Source: Saccharofermentans sp.
GTDB lineage: Bacteria > Bacillota > Clostridia > Saccharofermentanales > Saccharofermentanaceae
Assembly (NCBI GenBank): GCA_024682215.1
Contig: JAIKZM010000051.1
Span: 1 to 36,950, forward strand
DNA: 36,950 nucleotides
Reading direction: 5' to 3'
Shown here piece after piece: positions 15,440-23,125 of this stretch (positions within the stretch are counted from its first letter, which is position 1; the number at the start of each line of letters is the position of its first letter). Both the position numbers and the translations under genes were made by a program. Below the pieces are notes generated by a model, which was not told the origin of the DNA, made no database searches, and saw only the letters and a list, made by a program, of their open reading frames with translations.

Positions 15440-17086
15440 ATGAGAAGAGGCGGCGGAGTACTTATGCATATAAGTTCTCTCCCCGGACCGTTCGGGATCG
15501 GCGTGTTCGGTGAAGAGGCCGTGGAATTTGCAAAGAAACTGTCAGCGCAGGGGATGAAATACTGGCAGGTTCTTCCGTTCTCGTATCCGGGAATGGGAAA
15601 TTCACCGTATCAGAGTTTTTCGGCTTTTGCGGGAAACTGGCTGTTCATCGACCCGAGGCGTCTGGCCAAGAGAGGCCTTTTGACACCTGCAGAGGTTCAG
15701 AACGCAGAATATAACGAGAACAAGTGGAGGATCGATTACGATTACCTGAGGAGCAACCGTGACGAGTTCCTGAGAAAAGCTTTCGAAAGAGCGGATAAGG
15801 ACCTCCTTAAGAAGGTCGACAAGTTCCTTGAAGAGAACAAGTGGGCCAATGATGTTGCGGCTTATCTGTCGATAAAGGACGATAATTTCGGCAGACCCTG
15901 GTGGGAATGGACCGACAGCAGGCTCAAGAACTACGACAGAAAGGCTGTCGATGAGCTTAAGGGCAACACCAATTTCAAATTCCATGCATTCGTACAGTAT
16001 CTGTTCCTTGATGAATGGACTCAGATAAAGAAAGAGATCAACGATCTCGGCATTGCCATTATCGGCGACATGCCTTTCTATGTATCGGGCGATTCCGCCG
16101 ATGTATGGGCTTCAAGAGAACTCTTCAAGATGGCGAGCCCTTCCAAGACCAACAAGCTTCTTTCTGATTACGAGAAGAATTTTGCAAAATATCAGACCGC
16201 CAAGGCGAAGGCTGAAAAGAACGGTTCTTCCGAGAAAAAAGAAGACGGCAAAGAAGAGCTAACGGAACCCAGGAAACCGAAGCCGGAGGCGCTCGTCTTC
16301 GAGAGCGTGGCAGGAGTTCCACCGGATTATTTCTGCGAGGACGGCCAGCTTTGGGGTAACCCCATATATGACTGGAAAAAGATGAAAGCCGACAATTACG
16401 GCTGGTGGATGGACAGGATCGGTGAGAACTTTAAGCTTTACGATTTCCTGAGGATCGACCATTTCAGGGCTTTCTCATCTTATTGGGAAGTCGACGCAAA
16501 TGCCGAGACCGCAAGGAACGGAAAGTGGCAGAAAGGACCTGCTCTTGAGTTCTTCGCTGAATATGACAAGGTTTTCGGCGACAGGAGCAGGCTTATAGCT
16601 GAGGACCTTGGCGAGATCACGCCTGACCTCAAAGAGTTCATGGAAAAGGTCGGCATTCCCGGAATGCGCGTTATGGAATTCACATTCTATCCCGGTGATG
16701 ACAGCTCTTTTATGCCTCATAACTTCAACAAGAACTGCGTTGCATATACCGGCACGCATGACAACAATACATTGCTCGGATGGCTCTGGGATTCCAGAGA
16801 AGACGTCAGGGATTTCTGCCTGAAGTACTGCGGATTTGAAGGATCGAACTGGGGCGACGGCGGACCTCACAGCGGTTCATGCAGGGCTATCATCAAGACT
16901 TTGTGGATGAGCCATGCAGACGTTGCAATCATTCCCATCCAGGATATGCTCGGTTACGGTGCTGATACCAGGATGAACATCCCGGGAACGCCTACGGGCA
17001 ACTGGATCGTCAGATTCTCAAAAGAGGATCTTGATTCAATCGACAACGAGTGGTACCGCACTCTCAACACGCTTTACTACAGGTAA
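15440..17086 (+). CDS. malQ: 4-alpha-glucanotransferase (amylomaltase, GH77)
   Basis: A 548-residue GH77 enzyme that moves alpha-1,4-glucan segments between maltodextrins. The catalytic residues are visible as Asp340 (LRIDHFRAF), Glu388 (AEDLG) and Asp441 (THDNNT), and the family motif PFYVSGDSADVWASRELF is present. A start at TTG 15425 is possible but ATG 15440 follows GGAGGG at proper distance. Residues about 237-285 are a Lys/Glu-rich insertion lying between the DVWASRELF region and GVPPDYF; in typical MalQ proteins these are joined by a short linker. The glycerol kinase gene starts six bases after the stop, so they are probably co-transcribed. Confidence 0.95.
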   Translation: MRRGGGVLMHISSLPGPFGIGVFGEEAVEFAKKLSAQGMKYWQVLPFSYPGMGNSPYQSFSAFAGNWLFIDPRRLAKRGLLTPAEVQNAEYNENKWRIDYDYLRSNRDEFLRKAFERADKDLLKKVDKFLEENKWANDVAAYLSIKDDNFGRPWWEWTDSRLKNYDRKAVDELKGNTNFKFHAFVQYLFLDEWTQIKKEINDLGIAIIGDMPFYVSGDSADVWASRELFKMASPSKTNKLLSDYEKNFAKYQTAKAKAEKNGSSEKKEDGKEELTEPRKPKPEALVFESVAGVPPDYFCEDGQLWGNPIYDWKKMKADNYGWWMDRIGENFKLYDFLRIDHFRAFSSYWEVDANAETARNGKWQKGPALEFFAEYDKVFGDRSRLIAEDLGEITPDLKEFMEKVGIPGMRVMEFTFYPGDDSSFMPHNFNKNCVAYTGTHDNNTLLGWLWDSREDVRDFCLKYCGFEGSNWGDGGPHSGSCRAIIKTLWMSHADVAIIPIQDMLGYGADTRMNIPGTPTGNWIVRFSKEDLDSIDNEWYRTLNTLYYR

Positions 17087-17092
17087 TGACTG

Positions 17093-18631
17093 ATGAAATA
17101 CATTCTTTGCATCGATCAGGGCACCACATCTACGAAAGCATTCCTGCTTGATGAGCAGGGACATCTTTCAGGCGGCGCACATGTGCCGTTTGAGCAGCAT
17201 TATCCCAATCCCGGATGGGTGGAGCATGATGCTGAGGAGATCTATGTGTCTGTCCTCAAGGCAATTGCCAAGCTTTTCGATGCAAATCCGGAAGCAGTAG
17301 GAAACGTGGTCTCGATAGGACTTACCAATCAGCGTGAGACGACAGTCGCTTTCGCGCCTGACGGAAAGCCTTTAGCCAACGCGATCGTATGGCAGTGCAG
17401 AAGGACTACGGATATCTGCAGAAGGCCTGAGATCAAGAGCCAGGAGAGAAGGATAAGTGAGATCACGGGTCTTAAGACCGATCCTTATTTTTCTGCTACA
17501 AAGATCCTGTGGCTGCTCGAAAACGTACCTCTTCTGAAGGAGCGCGTTTCTGCGGGTGAAGCCTTTTTCGGCACGATAGACGGATTTTTGGTGTACAGGC
17601 TCACCGGATGTGAAGTGTTTGCATCCGATTATTCAAACTGCTCGAGAACGATGCTCTTCGATATCACGAAGAAAGATTACGATGACGGCCTTCTCGAGCT
17701 GTTTTCCGTGTCCAGATCAGCTCTGGCGCAGCCCAGGGAATCATGTGATGACTACGGTGCGGTAAAGCTTGATAGAGAAGATCTTTTGAAGGAAGGCTTC
17801 AGCAAAGAAGATGCTGATGTTCTCTTGAGCCTCAACGGCGTAAGGATCACGGGAGTCATCGGCGATCAGCCTGCTGCGCTCCTCGGTCAGAATGCCATTC
17901 ACGAAGGCGAATCCAAGACCACATACGGAACGGGAAGCTTTACGCTGATGAACCTCGGAACAAAGCCGGTGTTCTCAAAGAATGGGCTTCTCACATCCTG
18001 TGCGTGGTCTTACAAGGGCGTAACATCTTATGCCCTGGAAGGCAGCATTTTCCAGGCGGGTTCGGTTATCAGCTGGCTCAAGGATGAACTGCATCTTATC
18101 GATTCTCCCGCCGAGTGCGACAGATACTGCGAATCGATCAAGGATACCGGCGGCGTATATCTTGTTCCCGCATTTACGGGACTTGGTGCACCTTACTGGA
18201 AGCCCGATGCAAGAGGCATCATGACCGGTCTTACGAGAGGTACGGGCAGGGCTGAGATAATCAGGGCAGGCGTTGAATCGATCGCTTACCAGGTTACTGA
18301 ACTCGTTAACCTGATGACGGATGACACAGGCATCAAAGCCAAGCAGATGAAAGTCGACGGCGGAGTCTGCGCAAGCTCGTTCCTGATGCAGCTTCAGGCC
18401 GATCTTTTGGGCGTTACTATCACCAGGGCATCATCTGATGAGATGACCGCGATGGGTGCGGGATTTGCAGCGGGCGTAACTTGTGGTATTTTTGAGAGCG
18501 TTGAAGAAACCGGACGGTTCTATGTTCCGGGAAAGAAATACGATCCTGACATGCCGGCTTATGAGGTCTCCAGGATCATGGAGGGTTATAAAACGGCTGC
18601 CAGAGCGGCGCTTACTGCGACAGGCGGCTGA
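17093..18631 (+). CDS. glpK: Glycerol kinase (FGGY family)
   Basis: A 512-residue FGGY carbohydrate kinase that makes sn-glycerol 3-phosphate from glycerol and ATP in the cytoplasm. The ATP-binding start IDQGTTSTKAFLLD, the glycerol-kinase segments NQRETTVAF and WQCRRT, the catalytic-Asp region GVIGDQPAALLGQ and TYGTGSF are all present, at normal length for GlpK. No GlpF or GlpD gene accompanies it; malQ precedes and an AEC transporter follows within eight bases. The conserved WQCRRT and the C-terminal organisation favour glycerol over other FGGY substrates. Confidence 0.93.
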   Translation: MKYILCIDQGTTSTKAFLLDEQGHLSGGAHVPFEQHYPNPGWVEHDAEEIYVSVLKAIAKLFDANPEAVGNVVSIGLTNQRETTVAFAPDGKPLANAIVWQCRRTTDICRRPEIKSQERRISEITGLKTDPYFSATKILWLLENVPLLKERVSAGEAFFGTIDGFLVYRLTGCEVFASDYSNCSRTMLFDITKKDYDDGLLELFSVSRSALAQPRESCDDYGAVKLDREDLLKEGFSKEDADVLLSLNGVRITGVIGDQPAALLGQNAIHEGESKTTYGTGSFTLMNLGTKPVFSKNGLLTSCAWSYKGVTSYALEGSIFQAGSVISWLKDELHLIDSPAECDRYCESIKDTGGVYLVPAFTGLGAPYWKPDARGIMTGLTRGTGRAEIIRAGVESIAYQVTELVNLMTDDTGIKAKQMKVDGGVCASSFLMQLQADLLGVTITRASSDEMTAMGAGFAAGVTCGIFESVEETGRFYVPGKKYDPDMPAYEVSRIMEGYKTAARAALTATGG

Positions 18632-18639
18632 TACAAAAC

Positions 18640-19569
18640 ATGCAACAAGTATACATAGTCTTTTTCAAATTGTTTATATGTTTCGGATTGGGATTTGTTC
18701 TTAACAAGTCCCGTGTTCTTGATATGCGCGGTGAAAAGATATTGACGGAGATCCTTCTCAAGGCCGTCCTGCCGTTTATGATCCTCTCATCGAGCCAGAC
18801 TACTTTCTCGTTCGATGAACTGCGCGGAATGGGTGCGATGTTTGCCTTTGCCACGGCGTATTATGCGGTTTCGCTTGCAGCATCAAGGATGTGTTATAAG
18901 AGGACCGGCGCAAGTGATGACGAATGGCGCATCATGACGACATGTACCGTTTTCGCGAACACGGGTTTCGTGGGATTCCCTCTGATGCATGCTCTTTTTG
19001 GCGACAGGGGACTTATGCTCGCTGCTGTTTTCAACCTCGTATATAACGCATTCTTCTATACATACGGTGCACACATCATATCCAAAAAGCCGAGATTCCA
19101 GATGTCCGAACTGTTCGCAAGTTCTGTTTCCACGGCTTCGATTGCTGCGATAGTATTGTTCATTGTCCCCTGGAGAATGCCCGGATTCGTTAACAGTGCC
19201 ATATCGATGGTCGGTGACATGTCAGTACCTATGGCCATGATGATCATGGGTTCACAGCTTGCCGCAGTTGATGTCAGAAGACTGTTCTTTGACTGGAAGC
19301 CATATCTGGTCTCATTCGTCAGGCTCATGCTTATACCGGCTGTAGCGATACTTGCCGTATGGGGTCTGGAACACGCTTTCACGATGCAGGGCGACACCGC
19401 AAAGGTAATGGTACTCATGTGCGCTCTACCCTGCGGATCGATGAATGTCCTCTATGCCGAAAAGTACGATACCGCACCTGACCTGAGCACTAGGATAGTC
19501 ACCATGTCAACGGTGCTTATGATGGTAACTCTTCTTTTCTGGACATGGATAGTCAGGAATGTTCTGTGA
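18640..19569 (+). CDS. AEC-family (auxin efflux carrier-like) transporter
   Basis: This 309-residue protein of about ten transmembrane segments belongs to the AEC / bile-acid-arsenite-auxin transporter group, whose bacterial members export or exchange organic acids such as malate. Family-like features are the N-terminal LNKSRVLD after the first helix, TVFANTGFVGFPLM around residues 105-118 and the C-terminal ALPCGSMNVLYAEKYD. The ribosome-binding site is weak (AGGCGG), so translation may depend on glpK read-through. The substrate is unknown; location next to glycerol kinase may be only positional. Confidence 0.85.
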   Translation: MQQVYIVFFKLFICFGLGFVLNKSRVLDMRGEKILTEILLKAVLPFMILSSSQTTFSFDELRGMGAMFAFATAYYAVSLAASRMCYKRTGASDDEWRIMTTCTVFANTGFVGFPLMHALFGDRGLMLAAVFNLVYNAFFYTYGAHIISKKPRFQMSELFASSVSTASIAAIVLFIVPWRMPGFVNSAISMVGDMSVPMAMMIMGSQLAAVDVRRLFFDWKPYLVSFVRLMLIPAVAILAVWGLEHAFTMQGDTAKVMVLMCALPCGSMNVLYAEKYDTAPDLSTRIVTMSTVLMMVTLLFWTWIVRNVL

Positions 19570-19575
19570 GGTTTT

Positions 19576-20316
19576 ATGTCTGATTCATCTGATAACAAGA
19601 TCGAAAGAATAGAGAATGAGGGGCTCGTAAAGCTTCTCGGAAAGATCCGCAGCGACAACAGCGAGGAGAATATGATCGCGCTTCTTAAAGAAGCCGCTGT
19701 TTCCAGATTCATCGTACCTGTCGACGGCGCTGAAGGTAATTACAGTTTCCATGCTGTAAGCGATAAGAACGGCCTTAAGTATATGGTCGTTTATTCGGAT
19801 TCCGACAGCTTTGAGGTTGCTTTCGAAGAAAAGTACAAGAAGCAGCAGGGGATCGCGGCAGGTTTCGGTGACCTGATCGAGGTCGTAATGGCTGAGAAGA
19901 TGGGCCTTTCAGGTTTTGTCATCAATCCCGGTGTCGAGGAAGTCCTTTTCGGAAAAGACATGATAAAGCTCATAGCGCAGCAGATGGGTATCGGTGGCAA
20001 CGGAACGGCAAAGGTCGGTGAACCTGACAAATATCCGCCGGAACTTAAAAATGCTCTTACGGAATACCTCAAGATCGAGCCTTCGGTAAGTAAGATCTGG
20101 GTCCGCCTCATGCGTGAAAACGGAACTGACCGCATAAGCTGGCTCATCATTGCAGAGACAACACTTGAAGGGGAGCAGCTTAAATACATGCTGGATAACA
20201 TGAGAAAATACTGTCTTCCTTATCTGGATAATATGGATGCATACTGCGCTTCTTCAAAAGAGGAATTCGCATCCCGGGTAATAGAAGGCGTAGAGCCTTT
20301 CTGTGAGGTGGGTTAA
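19576..20316 (+). CDS. SseB-like protein
   Basis: This 246-residue cytoplasmic protein resembles the enhanced-serine-sensitivity protein SseB: an N-terminal SseB-type alpha/beta domain (about residues 30-130, with GFVINPGVEEVLF) and a second domain opening with GEPDKYPPELKNALTEYLK and then the IWVRLM core. Members are widespread in Firmicutes and Actinobacteria with no settled biochemical function. The gene starts six bases after the AEC transporter stop and is followed four bases later by a membrane-anchored protein. The assignment rests on motif recognition; domain limits are approximate. Confidence 0.75.
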   Translation: MSDSSDNKIERIENEGLVKLLGKIRSDNSEENMIALLKEAAVSRFIVPVDGAEGNYSFHAVSDKNGLKYMVVYSDSDSFEVAFEEKYKKQQGIAAGFGDLIEVVMAEKMGLSGFVINPGVEEVLFGKDMIKLIAQQMGIGGNGTAKVGEPDKYPPELKNALTEYLKIEPSVSKIWVRLMRENGTDRISWLIIAETTLEGEQLKYMLDNMRKYCLPYLDNMDAYCASSKEEFASRVIEGVEPFCEVG

Positions 20317-20320
20317 GACT

Positions 20321-21109
20321 GTGGAACGTAATAAGACCGGTGTCATCGTACTTGTTCTTCTGGCGGGTTTCTTCATAATAGCCGTTGCAATGATATTCAA
20401 CACATCCGTAAGGCGTGAAAATGCGCTCAAGCGTCAGAATTCCGTTAACGAAAAGATCGAATTTCTCAATTCGATAGATCTGACGGTCTACTGGATAGGA
20501 GGCTTTCCTTCAGAGCTTGAAAAACTGAGGCAGAAGACCAACGTTATCATGCCTGAAAAGGTCTCAAGGGAAAACATGCCCGTTAAATCTTCGACGTTCC
20601 GCATCTCGATAACCGATGCACAGGGCGATACCAAGGAGATCGTTCCCCGCAAATACAGCGAGTACATGATGCTCGTCATCACGACAGGAGAGGGTTTTTC
20701 CGATGAGGCAAAAGAAGTGATACGCGACTGCATAGTCTATAACGGTGTCCCCGTACTTTGCATCGGATCGGATGCCTGCCAGTTTGTCGGTACGCTTCTG
20801 ATACACGGCAGCGGATTTGCAAAAGACCACACTCTGTTTTACAAACTGAACGAAGGATACCAGGAACCTTATCTTGACTCCAAAGCAGTTGCGGCGGGCG
20901 GTGTCGATTTTGCCGAAGCTTTTTGCACAAAACTCAGCGAATACTGCAATTATTCGGCTACGAAAAAACAGGCTGAAGCTTCGCAGATCATTTCATCAGC
21001 CAACAGTTCCGCCAGCGAGGCTGCTGCGACATCAGAGAGTACGCTGCCTTCGGAAACAGGGACTGAAACGACCCAGACTCAGCTGGTCCCGCTGCCTCCG
21101 CTGACCTGA
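20321..21109 (+). CDS. Membrane-anchored protein of unknown function
   Basis: I do not recognise this 262-residue protein. It begins with a short basic stretch and one hydrophobic segment (about residues 8-28), so it is a single-pass protein with the bulk outside. The extracytoplasmic part has an alpha/beta look (YSEYMMLVITTGEG, NGVPVLCIGSDAC), resembling a Rossmann-like fold. It ends in a Ser/Thr/Ala/Glu/Pro-rich low-complexity tail from about residue 215. GTG 20321 is chosen because GAGGTGG lies before it; the earlier GTG 20303 has no ribosome-binding site and overlaps the SseB-like gene. It is probably co-transcribed with that gene. Confidence 0.7.
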   Translation: MERNKTGVIVLVLLAGFFIIAVAMIFNTSVRRENALKRQNSVNEKIEFLNSIDLTVYWIGGFPSELEKLRQKTNVIMPEKVSRENMPVKSSTFRISITDAQGDTKEIVPRKYSEYMMLVITTGEGFSDEAKEVIRDCIVYNGVPVLCIGSDACQFVGTLLIHGSGFAKDHTLFYKLNEGYQEPYLDSKAVAAGGVDFAEAFCTKLSEYCNYSATKKQAEASQIISSANSSASEAAATSESTLPSETGTETTQTQLVPLPPLT

Positions 21110-21140
21110 TTCCTTTGATTTTGCGCCTTCCCGGATGGGT

Positions 21141-21169
21141 TTGACACCTAATTGTAATAATTATAATAT
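21141..21169 (+). promoter_or_regulatory. Promoter of the purine salvage/uptake operon
   Basis: A consensus TTGACA (21141-21146) is followed by overlapping -10 candidates: TATAAT (21162-21167, 15-base spacer) or TAATAT (21164-21169, 17-base spacer). Transcription would begin near 21175, leaving a leader of only about 12-20 bases. That is far too short for a purine riboswitch, which often precedes xpt in Firmicutes. Confidence 0.75.
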
Positions 21170-21186
21170 ATTAGGGTGTTCGGGAG

Positions 21187-21771
21187 GTGGTCACCATTCA
21201 CGCTTTGGAGGAAAGGATTCTTAAGGAAGGCCGGGTATTGCCCGGTGAAGTTCTTAAGGTCGGGAGTTTTCTTAATCAGCAGATAGATACTGCGCTTCTC
21301 ACGGACATAGGCAATGAGATTGCCCGTCTTTTCGGTGACTCGGGTGTCACCAAGATCCTTACTATCGAATCTTCAGGAATCGCGATAGCCGTTGCGGCAG
21401 GATGCGCCATGGGCGTTCCCGTTGTCTTCGCGAAAAAACACGCGTCAAACAACATGAGCGGTGACGTGTATTCTTCGAAAGTTTTCTCATATACGCATCA
21501 AAAGACATTTGAGGTCGTGGTTGCCGCGGAATACCTGAAGCCTGAAGATAATATCCTTGTCGTTGATGATTTCCTTGCCAAGGGCGGTGCGCTTGGCGGA
21601 CTTTTCGATATCATAGACAAGTCCGGAGCAAAGCTCGCAGGAGCAGCCATCGCGATCGAGAAAGGATTTCAGGGCGGGGGAGACGCTCTGAGAGCAAAAG
21701 GCATCAGGATCGAATCACTTGCGATAATCGACTCGATGACCGACACATCCCTTACTTTCAGGGAAAACTAA
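21187..21771 (+). CDS. xpt: Xanthine phosphoribosyltransferase
   Basis: This 194-residue (or 191) cytoplasmic enzyme converts xanthine and PRPP to XMP. Family segments VLPGEVLKVGSFLNQQIDT, KILTIESSGIA, the PRPP loop VVDDFLAKGGAL and VIEKGFQGGGDAL are clear. The start is unusual. GTG 21187 overlaps the GGAGG ribosome-binding sequence itself, while an in-frame ATT at 21196 sits eight bases after GGAGG and aligns with the methionine that I recall for Bacillus Xpt (MEALKRKI against IHALEERI). I give the GTG boundary, but ATT initiation is plausible. It is first in an operon with a nucleoside-type ABC transporter, which fits purine salvage. Confidence 0.93.
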   Translation: MVTIHALEERILKEGRVLPGEVLKVGSFLNQQIDTALLTDIGNEIARLFGDSGVTKILTIESSGIAIAVAAGCAMGVPVVFAKKHASNNMSGDVYSSKVFSYTHQKTFEVVVAAEYLKPEDNILVVDDFLAKGGALGGLFDIIDKSGAKLAGAAIAIEKGFQGGGDALRAKGIRIESLAIIDSMTDTSLTFREN

Positions 21772-21821
21772 AACTTGTATGCAATTGTGTTTTGCATAAA
21801 AAAAGAAATTGGAGGAGAACT

Positions 21822-23093
21822 ATGAGGAAATTGGTTTCACTGGTGCTCACGGCAGCATTCGCAGTGACTTCTTGCTTATCTCTTGCAGGATGCTCGGGTA
21901 ATCCTGCTGCAACAACAGCAGCAGCTACCACAAAAGCAGGAGAGTCTGCACAGGAGTCAAAGAAGCCGGACGAGTCCGTACCCGCTACGGCAAGCATTAA
22001 GGTAGGCGCGATCTACATCAACAGCCAGAACGACACGGCAGGCTATACTTTTGCTCATCACAAGGGTATCACGGAAGGTATGAAGCAGCTTGGTCTTGAT
22101 CCTTCAAAGGATCTTTACATTGTTGACAACGTACCTGAGGACGATGAGAAGGTTAAGCAGGCTATCGACCAGCTCGCAGGCGACGGATGCAACATCATCT
22201 TCGGCATCAGCTTCGGTTATATCAACGCAATGGAGGAGAAGGCTGCGGAATATCCCGACATCATCTTCTCTCATGCAACAGGTTACAAGTCTAACGATAA
22301 GAACTTCAACAACTATTTCGGAAGGATCTATCAGGCCCGTTACCTTTCCGGTATCGCTGCAGGATATAAGTCTCTTGCACTTAAGAATGACAACATCGGT
22401 TACGTTTCCGCATGGGGCGTTGAATATGCCGAGACATGCTCAGGCATCAACGCTTTTGCACTTGGCGCAAGATCAGTCAACCCCAATGCAAAGATCTTCG
22501 TTTACGAGATCTCAACATGGGGCGACCAGGAGAAGGAGAGACAGGCAGCTCAGGTCCTCATCGACACTTATAAGTGCTGCGTTATCGGCCAGCACTGCGA
22601 CTCTGCACAGCCTCAGATCGTTGCAAACGAGAAGGGCGTATTCGGATGCGGATACAACTCTGACATGACAAAGGAAGCTCCAAAGGCTCACCTTACAGCA
22701 GCTGTCTGGAACTGGAGCGCTTACTACGCAACAGCAATAAAGGCAGCCATGACAGACAAGGGTTCATTCATGCAGTCTGTAGGCAACTACTATCAGGGCC
22801 TTTCTGCAGGTCTCGTTGACGTTTCAGCTCTCTCTGAGAACTGTGAGCCTGAGACAGCAGAGGCAATCAAGATCGCAAGAGAGCTCATGACATCAGGCAA
22901 GTGGGATGTATTCTCAGGCGTTAAGCTTGTGTTCTCCGGCAAGGCCGGTGCTGTTGCTGTTGAGCAGAAGAGCGATGCTCTCAAGACAAACAAGGGCGAG
23001 GAGAAGGTTGCCGCAGGCGGAGCTTCCGTTGGTGATGACGTTATCCAGGGCTCAATGAACTACTATGTTGACGGCGTAACTCAGGTCAACTGA
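21822..23093 (+). CDS. BMP-family nucleoside-binding lipoprotein
   Basis: A 423-residue BMP/PnrA-like substrate-binding lipoprotein. The signal peptide ends at a lipobox SLAGC (Cys near residue 25) and is followed by an Ala/Thr/Lys-rich linker. The BMP fold begins with IKVGAIYINSQNDTAGYTF and includes the usual YVSAWGVEYAE-like and GDQEKERQAAQVL segments. ATG 21822 follows GGAGGAG at correct spacing; an upstream in-frame ATG at 21792 has no such site. Followed by ATPase and two permeases and preceded by xpt, it most likely binds purine nucleosides or bases. Ligand identity is inference. Confidence 0.92.
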   Translation: MRKLVSLVLTAAFAVTSCLSLAGCSGNPAATTAAATTKAGESAQESKKPDESVPATASIKVGAIYINSQNDTAGYTFAHHKGITEGMKQLGLDPSKDLYIVDNVPEDDEKVKQAIDQLAGDGCNIIFGISFGYINAMEEKAAEYPDIIFSHATGYKSNDKNFNNYFGRIYQARYLSGIAAGYKSLALKNDNIGYVSAWGVEYAETCSGINAFALGARSVNPNAKIFVYEISTWGDQEKERQAAQVLIDTYKCCVIGQHCDSAQPQIVANEKGVFGCGYNSDMTKEAPKAHLTAAVWNWSAYYATAIKAAMTDKGSFMQSVGNYYQGLSAGLVDVSALSENCEPETAEAIKIARELMTSGKWDVFSGVKLVFSGKAGAVAVEQKSDALKTNKGEEKVAAGGASVGDDVIQGSMNYYVDGVTQVN

Positions 23094-23125
23094 TATTCGC
23101 CAATTCATGCTGCAGGAGAGGTTTT

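Noticed and set aside
15359..15469. N-terminal extension of release factor 3 up to 15469
   Set aside because: The extra residues have no family similarity, overlap the divergent malQ start region, and GAGGGG directly precedes ATG 15358.
21110..21186. Purine riboswitch in front of xpt
   Set aside because: The promoter lies too close to the gene and I see no three-way-junction sequence with the conserved loop pairs.
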